Source of the DNA: Deinococcus gobiensis I-0
GTDB lineage: Bacteria; Deinococcota; Deinococci; Deinococcales; Deinococcaceae
Length of the DNA stretch: 64,000 nucleotides
Direction of reading: 5' to 3'
Assembly: GCF_000252445.1 (NCBI RefSeq)
Contig: NC_017771.1
Location: 124,001 to 188,000, forward strand
The notes under the pieces are model-generated. The model saw only the letters and a program-made list of their open reading frames with translations, was not told the origin of the DNA and ran no database searches. The position numbers were made by a program, and so were the translations under genes. Below, piece after piece: positions 58,006 to 64,000 of this stretch; the stretch's first letter is position 1; every line of letters begins with the position of its first letter.

Positions 58006-59191
58006 CATCTTGCAGTTTTGGGAAAAGCCGTCTGGAACGCACTTTTGGCCCCATAGTGGGGTGTGAACCCAAAAGAACCGCGTTCCAGACGGCTCTATTC
58101 TGACATCCTGCCCTGCTTTTCCCGCAAGCAACATCGGGAATCCTTCGAGGTCTTCCTCGACCTGCTGTTGGATGGTTCCGGCAGACCGCTGCCGGAACGG
58201 GCCACGGTCAAGTCCCCCTCGGCCCTCAGCCGCTTTCTCAACCACGCAGGCTGGGACACCCGGCACCTCTGCCGGGTGTTGCGTCGGCACGCCCTCAAGA
58301 CCGCGCAGGACTGGTGGCGAGCGTCACCCCATCAGCGTCCCCGGCTGGAGCTGCTGGTCGACCTGACGAGCTTGGAAAAGACCGGCCAGTTCGCTGAACT
58401 GGCCGATTGGGTCCACACCTACCACGGCGTCCGGGGGGTCCACTTGGTCGTGCTGTACCTGTGCTGCGGGGAACTGCGTCTCCCTTGGGCTTTTCAAATC
58501 TGGCGAGGGAAGGGCAAGGCGTCCCCCGCCCAACTCGCCCTGAAGTTGCTCCGGACCGTCCCGGCCACGTTACTGAAGGGCAACCGTCGGCCCCGTCTGC
58601 ATGCAGACGGGGGCTTCGAGAGTGCCGAGTTCATTCGCGGCGTGCTCGCACGAGGTCTGGACATTGTGGTCGGGGTGCGCTGCACCCGGAAACTCGAGGA
58701 TGGGCGGCAGGTCCGTGACCTGATGGTCCGGGGAAGTCTGGTCAAGCCCATAGGGCTTGACCAGACCATGTGCATCTCCTGGGTCTGGCTCTACCGGAAC
58801 ACCGAGCCGGAACAACGCTTCGTCATGTCCAACCTCGACCTGGGCGGCAAGTACCTCGCTCGCATGGGGAAACGCCGCTGGCGCATTGAAGCCTTCTTCA
58901 AAACAGTCAAGGGGAGATTCGGACTTGAACGCTTTGCTCAGCACAGCAAACAGGGGGTGATGCGCTGGTGGTGCCTCTCTGGGATGGCCTTCCTGCTGTG
59001 CCACCTCCAGAACCTCGATCTGCCCGAGAGGGAAGCGGACAGGTGGCCCGACTGGGGCGAGTTGGCGAGAACCGTACGGTTCTCGTTCGTCCCCGAAGTG
59101 CGGCGTCAAGCACTTCAACTGGAATTGAACGCCCTCGACGCGTTCCAGCACGCACTTTTTGCCCCTTCAACCTAAACTGCAAGATGTCAGT
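58001..59191 (+). mobile_element. IS4-like insertion sequence
   Basis: Terminal repeats ACTGACATCTTGCAGTTT (58001-58018) and its complement (to 59191). No clear target duplication. Rich in perfect hairpins, including one of 15-bp arms around the transposase start (58026-58040 and 58080-58094). Confidence 0.85.
58063..59175 (+). CDS. IS4-like DDE transposase
   Basis: A 370-aa transposase from GTG 58063. Catalytic regions: LLVDLTSLEKTG (Asp), LHADGGFES (Asp) and RWRIEAFFKTVKGRFGLE (Glu). Frame intact. The start codon lies in the loop of a 15-bp stem, which would hide the ribosome site in read-through transcripts. Confidence 0.85.
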   Translation: MNPKEPRSRRLYSDILPCFSRKQHRESFEVFLDLLLDGSGRPLPERATVKSPSALSRFLNHAGWDTRHLCRVLRRHALKTAQDWWRASPHQRPRLELLVDLTSLEKTGQFAELADWVHTYHGVRGVHLVVLYLCCGELRLPWAFQIWRGKGKASPAQLALKLLRTVPATLLKGNRRPRLHADGGFESAEFIRGVLARGLDIVVGVRCTRKLEDGRQVRDLMVRGSLVKPIGLDQTMCISWVWLYRNTEPEQRFVMSNLDLGGKYLARMGKRRWRIEAFFKTVKGRFGLERFAQHSKQGVMRWWCLSGMAFLLCHLQNLDLPEREADRWPDWGELARTVRFSFVPEVRRQALQLELNALDAFQHALFAPST

Positions 59192-59326
59192 CAAGCCCCT
59201 TTTTGCATAGGGTTCTTGGCAGCCTCTAAGAGATAATGTAGGTCATCGTTGGATTATGGCCTGGTTACCAGGTATATCGAAAAATGATGCTGTTATAGTT
59301 TTATGTAAATTTAAGTAAAATTTATT

Positions 59327-59782
59327 CTAATGATTCCAAAGAAAATGGAATGAAGAACGCCTACCCTTTCTGTCATAGAAGAGAAAGTAGATCAGAAAGA
59401 GAATAGAGACAGATTGGATTATAAAATGATTGATAGGAAAATTGCCTTTAAGGAATGCATTCTCCGGAAAATTTGGATCGTATCTAACAATGAAATGACT
59501 GCTGTGGTGTAGTGAACATGCCGGTTCCCTGCCATTCGTAAAAAGCCCTTTTTGCCAGGGCTCCAGCTTTGAGGATGTGAAATCCCTATTTTCTACGGTA
59601 TAGCTGTAAAAAACTTCGCATATTATAGATTGCCTTCTCTTATTTGCTGTAAAGCTTAAATTTTTAGCTTCCGCTGAAGAAAAATGAGCGGTTTTTATAT
59701 AGAATTTGGAATATTCCAACGTATATATACCAAGAATTGCATTAATTATGAGAAAAATTACTAAGAATACCAATCTGGACAT
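59327..59782 (-). CDS. DUF3592-like membrane protein in an AT-rich island
   Basis: A 151-aa protein with N-terminal (LVFLVIFLIINAILGIYTL) and C-terminal (FIIQSVSILFLIYFLFY) membrane helices and an extracellular middle with VFYSYTVEN and VRYDPNFPENAFL, which resembles DUF3592. GC is far below the rest of the window, indicating separate origin. Confidence 0.6.
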   Translation of the reverse strand: MSRLVFLVIFLIINAILGIYTLEYSKFYIKTAHFSSAEAKNLSFTANKRRQSIICEVFYSYTVENRDFTSSKLEPWQKGLFTNGREPACSLHHSSHFIVRYDPNFPENAFLKGNFPINHFIIQSVSILFLIYFLFYDRKGRRSSFHFLWNH

Positions 59783-59867
59783 AGATTTACCCCGAAAGTA
59801 TTAAGAACCTAGTGTTAAATGAGACGGCTTGCGGAGATCATTCCCACAAGCCGTTTCTTAATATTGC

Positions 59868-60334
59868 TTAAGTCATATAACAGTCGTAGAGGGTAAGTTC
59901 TGGGATTGAATTGTTTTCAATTATGCCTCTAAAACCGCCCTCCCATGAGATTGGAGAGAACCGCAGGTAGTCGTTCTCCGCATTTTCAAGGGTGCCATTG
60001 TTGACTTCCCACATAATTTTCTGAGGCTCAACACCAATAAAGGCTAGTCTAAAAAGCCGGGTTAGACCGTCACAACCCTTCAGGATCTTTTGCCGCTCTT
60101 GGAAAGATCCGTCGAGCCATGGTCCCTCCAGATAAATTCCCGGTTCAACAACAGTCACAGTCTGCTCAACAGGATCGAAACCGGGCAGTTGCAGTGAGAC
60201 CTTGTAGACGCCAGGCACTTCAGGCACCGTCCAGACGTTAGATTTTCCAGCCCTTTCTGTCAACGTTCCACCCGATGTGGACCACTGCAGGGCAGGCTCA
60301 CCGGTAGCGGCCGGCAGACTTGCCCTGAATCCCT
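59868..60334 (-). pseudogene. Ig-like-domain protein, 5' end cut off by IS982
   Basis: From the IS boundary leftward the frame reads GEPALQWSTSGGTLTERAGKSNVWTVPEV, then PGVYKVSLQLPGFDPVEQTVTV, like an Ig/PKD-type domain, and continues to 59868. No start of its own remains. The IS982 removed the signal peptide and N-terminal part. Confidence 0.55.
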
Positions 60335-61182
60335 AACCTCGTTTAGGGCTCGCGCCATGACCTGTTCAATGGCTCCCAGAGGGCAAAAAATGGAGACGGT
60401 ATGGCTAGATACCGTCTCCATCACAGTTTAGGCCGACGAGCCGTCATCCGCCAGCTTCACCGCTGGGCCAAACGGCATTTCAGTGACGTCAAGCGGTGTT
60501 CGCACCAGAAACTGAGTGATGCCCTGTTGGTCGCCCTGTTGCTCAGCCGACTGATCTTCAAACATCCGTTCTCGTCCATCTGGTGGAACATCCTGAGGGA
60601 AGATCGTGTCGATCTTCCCTCCTACACGCAGGCGTATACCCGGGGACAGCGATTGCTTGAACGACTTGAAGCGGTCGCCACCCCATCACAGTCCTGCATG
60701 GAAGTGATCGTCGATTCCATGCCTCTGCCCGTCTGCCGACCCAAATGGGGGAAGCGTTGTGCGTTTCCCGGTGCTCGTTGGGGTTACGGCACGCAGGGAG
60801 ACGTCTACGGATACAGGTTGCACGCGTGGGTGACCGCTTCGGGTGCCATCGTGCAGTATCTGATCCGACCAGCCAATTTGCACGATACGACCGTAAGCTA
60901 CGAGCTCAACCGGCGGTGGCCCGACTTCGGCGGGCCACGCATCATCGGTGATAAGGGGTACTGCTGCTTGGGCTACGTGTTCACACCGAAGAGGAATACC
61001 CGGTACGACACGGGGTGGCGGCCTGGCCGCCACCCTCGATTGCGAAAACGCATTGAAACGGTGTTCTCTAGTTTGGTCGAGGCTCAGATTCGCTCTGTGC
61101 AGACGAAAACGTTGCGGTCGCTCCGTCTCCGTGTCGTCCTGGCCATACTCGCTCACAACATTGCCCAACCCTAAACGGGGTT
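60335..61182 (+). mobile_element. IS982-type insertion sequence, complete copy
   Basis: Ends AACCTCGTTTAGGG and CCCTAAACGGGGTT are inverted repeats with one mismatch, 848 bp apart. No clear target duplication. Partner of the remnant at 15165. Hairpin loops at 60403-60408 and 60607-60609 are flipped compared with that copy. Confidence 0.85.
60401..61174 (+). CDS. IS982-type transposase
   Basis: A 257-aa DDE transposase with VDSMPLPVCRPKWG (Asp), IIGDKGYCCLGY (Asp) and KRIETVFSSL (Glu). The ATG lies partly in the loop of the hairpin 60391-60420. The remnant copy with the opposite loop orientation reads a stop codon at the same place. Confidence 0.85.
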   Translation: MARYRLHHSLGRRAVIRQLHRWAKRHFSDVKRCSHQKLSDALLVALLLSRLIFKHPFSSIWWNILREDRVDLPSYTQAYTRGQRLLERLEAVATPSQSCMEVIVDSMPLPVCRPKWGKRCAFPGARWGYGTQGDVYGYRLHAWVTASGAIVQYLIRPANLHDTTVSYELNRRWPDFGGPRIIGDKGYCCLGYVFTPKRNTRYDTGWRPGRHPRLRKRIETVFSSLVEAQIRSVQTKTLRSLRLRVVLAILAHNIAQP

Positions 61183-61267
61183 TGTAATTGAACGACGGTT
61201 TTTGAAAGGCGTCAATCCCTGATGGCAGGTGACAGTCTCGCAAGACAGGCACCTTTACCATCAAGCC

Positions 61268-61756
61268 GTGCCCCGCAAACTTTGCCTTCCTTTGCTTCTT
61301 CTGGTCACATCATGCGCACCCGCTCAAGCGCAGCTCCAAGTAAAGACTCCAGCGTCAGCTGCATGTCCTCCTGATCAGACGACCCGTACACCTGTGATTG
61401 GTTTCATTGTCGAGGACGAATTCGGTGGAATTGATGGATTTCAGCATTCAGACGCTCTGACGGATGCGCTCGAAGAGGCAGGATTCAAGGTCAGCGGTCC
61501 TCACTATATCAATCTACTCGATCATGGTTCAGTCAAGATTTCCGGCAAAATACAGAATTGGCGCAATGCCAATGGGGATGAATCACGTAAACGTATTGGT
61601 CTAGTAGATATTGATATTATCGACCTCAATACTCAGGAACTTATTTTCAAATTTAAACAGCCTAGCGCAAAACTCGTTTTCCAGGCTCCGACTTTCGAAC
61701 AGGTAACTCAGCAGATTGTCGGAGAACTTTCCCAACGGTTTTGTCAGTTTAGGTAG
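61268..61756 (+). CDS. Hypothetical lipoprotein, 162 aa
   Basis: From GTG 61268: basic start, hydrophobic core and LLVTSCAP lipobox. The rest is an alpha/beta domain of moderate GC with the phrase DALTDALEEAGFKVSGPHYINLLDHGSVKISGKI, reminiscent of outer-membrane-associated or PEGA-like lipoproteins. Not identified. The IS982 right end lies 86 bases upstream, so its promoter may have changed. Confidence 0.6.
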   Translation: MPRKLCLPLLLLVTSCAPAQAQLQVKTPASAACPPDQTTRTPVIGFIVEDEFGGIDGFQHSDALTDALEEAGFKVSGPHYINLLDHGSVKISGKIQNWRNANGDESRKRIGLVDIDIIDLNTQELIFKFKQPSAKLVFQAPTFEQVTQQIVGELSQRFCQFR

Positions 61757-61838
61757 GCCTCTCTTCTCTTTGGCGCCTGGGTCGCGCCTTCCCTCACGCG
61801 GTTCGGCCTGACGGCCGACACCGCGTACCCCCGAGGGC

Positions 61839-64000
61839 ATGACTAAAAAGTCCTTCGCGCTGCGCATCGTCACCGGCATCATGGCCCTCTTCGGTCTCAA
61901 CGAAGCCGCCAACGCCGTCCCGGCCGCCCTCCTCAAGACGGCCCAGCCTGACCGCGCGACGGTCTTCCAGGATCTCCTGCCCCTGAACGGCGAACTCCTG
62001 ACCGCGCAGGCCTCGCCCGACGTGGTGAGTGAAACCCAGCCTGCTCCCGCACCCGAGGGGCTGGCGTACGGCGTCGAAGCGACTGGTGGACAGGTGGCTG
62101 CTCGTCTCCAGGCCAACGCACTCGCCCGTCAGGCCATCCTCGCCCCTGAGCCGGACCTGAACGTTCTGCGCGCATACAGCGGTACGGGCGGCCTCGGTGA
62201 CCAGAGCGAGAGCATCGACCAGTTCTACACGCCTGGCGAGATCGGCGCCCTGATGTGGACCCTCGCCTGCCTGGGTCAGAAGCTCGACGATCCTAAGAAG
62301 CCGGTGCGCGCCCTCGAGCCCTCCTGCGGCAACGGCGGCCTCCTCGCACAGGCACCCGCTGGTCTGCACCTGACAGGCGTCGAGCTCGATCCGGTCGCCG
62401 GCCGCGCCGCGCAGCTGCTGCACCCCCACGCGGCCGTGCATGTCATGGCCCTGGAGTCCTACACCACCCGCTCCAGCGACCGCCTCTTCAACATGGCGGT
62501 GCTCAACCCGCCGTTCGGCACCCGGGGCGCCACGCGCGACCTGCATGAGCGGGACGAGGTACGCAGCGAGCGGTACTTCATGACCCAGACCCTACGCCGC
62601 GTCATGCACGGGGGCACCGTCGTCGCCCTGCTGCCCCTGAGCGTCCTGCACGGCCACCGTCACCGGGACTGGCGAGCGGCCCTGCTCCGTCAAGCGCTGC
62701 CCCTTCACGCGGTCGTGGTGCCCGAGGGAGCCTTCCGCGAGGCAGGCGCGGGCGTGACCACCGCCCTCCTCGTCCTGCGCCGCCACGACGTCGGGGTCGC
62801 CGAGGGGTGCGCCCTGCACACCGACACCCAGCTCACGGAAATGCTCCTCCGTCACTGCCCGGACATGACCCATCAGACCCTCGTTCAGGGCTTCATCGAG
62901 GGCAAGGGGCTCGTCCAGAGCACCGAAACGGAGGGCGAGTGGACCCACGCCCTCGCCCTGAACCTGCAGGCCAACCACCTCGGCCGCGTGCGGGCCGACT
63001 TCACCACTGGCCGCTTCGGTCAGCCCGCCCTCCGGGGGGAAGTGCGTGCGGACACCTCGGCCGTCGTGACCCAGCTTCAGGCCGCCCAGAAGTCCGCGCC
63101 CATCACCTTGCGGAGCATGACGGAAACGATTCGCAGCCTGCACGGGGATCAGGCCGCTCAAGCATTCTTCGAAGCGAGCGAGGAGGCCCAGCTCTTCCCG
63201 ATCGCCGAGGGCACCCTGAGCACCGACCGCCGGTACTGCTTCCGCCTCGGGGAATGGCAGGTCACGGACGACTTCGCCGACCCACGCGTCTTCCACGCCG
63301 CGGAGCTCGCCCAGACCCTGGAGAGCTACCTGCACGCCCGCACGGCTGGCCGCGTGGAAACCCCCCGTCGCCGGGCGCTGGTGCAGGCCCGCTTCCAGGC
63401 CTATGTACGTCAGCACGGAAACTTCAACCGCCAGCGGTTCCTGCGCCTGGTCGACGCCTACCCCCTGTTCTCCCTGCTCCTGAGCCACATCACCGAGTCG
63501 GGTGAACTGCACCTTCCCAGTGATGCCGACGTCCGCCTGCCCATCACCGGCCAGGGCGTCGAGGAGATTGCCGGGCAGCTGGCGGACCTGCTGACCCTCA
63601 CCGAGGACACGCTCAGCGATTACGCCGGAGTCAGCGCAGAAGAGGCGGCCGCGTTCCTGAGCACCCATTACGCCTTCGATGGGGAGCGCTGGATCGAACC
63701 CGGTCTCTACTACGCCGGGCACGCCATCCTCCGCTCTGGAGAAGCCCGCGACCTCGCCCGGGCCTTCAGCGGCCACCGCCGCGAGGCGCTGCTCGCTCAG
63801 GCCGACGAGTTCATGACCCGCGTGCGCCGCACCCCCGTCGCCGACCTGAACCTCTTGCCCCGCGACCCAGTCATCCCGGTGGCCGCGCTCGAGGCCTGGG
63901 TCAACACCTACCTCGATGCCGCGCAGAACGGCAAACCCCTGCTCAACGTCGAGCGCACCCGCGGTGCCGTCAAGCTCAGCGTTCGCGCCAGTGCCGGTGA
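61839..64000 (+). CDS. N6-adenine DNA methyltransferase-like protein, 3' end beyond the window
   Basis: Open frame of 720 codons from ATG 61839 with no stop before the window ends. A class I methyltransferase core is seen: RAYSGTGGLGDQ, QFYTPGEIGALMWTL, SAM motif LEPSCGNGGLL (~150-160), GVELDPVAGRAA and catalytic NPPFG (~226-230). Then a long region without obvious motifs up to residue 720. Very large methyltransferases on plasmids and phages are often fused to helicases or act in antirestriction (DarB-like). Whether that applies needs the missing part. Confidence 0.75.
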   Translation, partial: MTKKSFALRIVTGIMALFGLNEAANAVPAALLKTAQPDRATVFQDLLPLNGELLTAQASPDVVSETQPAPAPEGLAYGVEATGGQVAARLQANALARQAILAPEPDLNVLRAYSGTGGLGDQSESIDQFYTPGEIGALMWTLACLGQKLDDPKKPVRALEPSCGNGGLLAQAPAGLHLTGVELDPVAGRAAQLLHPHAAVHVMALESYTTRSSDRLFNMAVLNPPFGTRGATRDLHERDEVRSERYFMTQTLRRVMHGGTVVALLPLSVLHGHRHRDWRAALLRQALPLHAVVVPEGAFREAGAGVTTALLVLRRHDVGVAEGCALHTDTQLTEMLLRHCPDMTHQTLVQGFIEGKGLVQSTETEGEWTHALALNLQANHLGRVRADFTTGRFGQPALRGEVRADTSAVVTQLQAAQKSAPITLRSMTETIRSLHGDQAAQAFFEASEEAQLFPIAEGTLSTDRRYCFRLGEWQVTDDFADPRVFHAAELAQTLESYLHARTAGRVETPRRRALVQARFQAYVRQHGNFNRQRFLRLVDAYPLFSLLLSHITESGELHLPSDADVRLPITGQGVEEIAGQLADLLTLTEDTLSDYAGVSAEEAAAFLSTHYAFDGERWIEPGLYYAGHAILRSGEARDLARAFSGHRREALLAQADEFMTRVRRTPVADLNLLPRDPVIPVAALEAWVNTYLDAAQNGKPLLNVERTRGAVKLSVRASAG

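Noticed and set aside
60325..61192. Target-site duplication for the complete IS982 copy
   Set aside because: Flanking bases on the two sides do not match for 6-9 bp, so no duplication can be claimed.

Overview
The window looks like part of a Deinococcus plasmid or megaplasmid. It is GC-rich with one clear AT-rich island. It carries a ParA/ParB partition locus, a HU-like protein, nine insertion sequences or IS remnants, and promoters whose -10 box sits only 5-7 bases before the start codon (leaderless transcripts, common in Deinococcus). Assignment to genus is inference from gene style; no rRNA, tRNA or CRISPR array was seen.

Region 1 (1-15.2 kb) is plasmid backbone: a solute-binding protein, several unrecognised proteins, a HU-like protein, and a divergent partition locus. 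In that locus ParA carries an N-terminal Phd/YefM antitoxin-like domain with a TGTACA palindrome upstream. Two near-identical palindromes and a terminator-like hairpin lie between it and a second ParB-like gene. Rightward follow a possible zinc-binding protein, a PcfJ-like protein with a truncated tandem paralogue, a MoxR/CobS-like AAA ATPase, a small membrane protein and a CobT-like protein with an HEAGH motif and a vWA domain. The last gene runs into an IS982 remnant.

Region 2 (15.2-25.1 kb) is a copper-type block: an IS982 remnant, an IS630 inserted in a LysM/M23 peptidase gene, a Cys-rich copper-storage-like protein with a DUF305 protein, a P1B-type ATPase with an unusual CPD motif, a second DUF305 protein, and a histidine kinase/response regulator pair. 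An identical 19-bp motif lies upstream of two of these units and a related direct repeat upstream of the third, suggesting one two-component regulon.

Region 3 (25.1-38 kb) is decayed: an IS4, an IS3-like element with frameshifts, fragments of thioredoxin reductase, a PAPS-reductase-like protein, YibE/F, a methyltransferase, and a flavin monooxygenase with one amber codon. Intact genes here include an AMIN/Amidase_3 amidase, a DUF3105-DUF305-TlpA cluster and a CDF-type transporter.

Region 4 (37.8-55.3 kb) holds two related Zn/Cd-type resistance blocks: P1B-2 ATPase-glutaredoxin-ArsR-UppP-LspA (leftward) and P1B-2 ATPase-glutaredoxin-ZIP-Lnt, M23 peptidase, LspA-DUF3105-DUF305-SCO-ArsR (rightward). 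They are separated by nested IS4/IS701/IS3 insertions. Five 24-bp inverted repeats of the form arm-N10-arm, plus one longer variant, precede these units and two in region 3. This points to an ArsR/SmtB-type regulon joining metal efflux to lipoprotein maturation and cell-envelope enzymes.

Region 5 (55.3-58 kb) is an arsenic operon, arsR-arsC-arsB-arsC. Region 6 (58-64 kb) has an IS4-like element, an AT-rich island, a complete IS982 copy and a lipoprotein, then backbone resumes with a large adenine-methyltransferase-like gene running off the window end.
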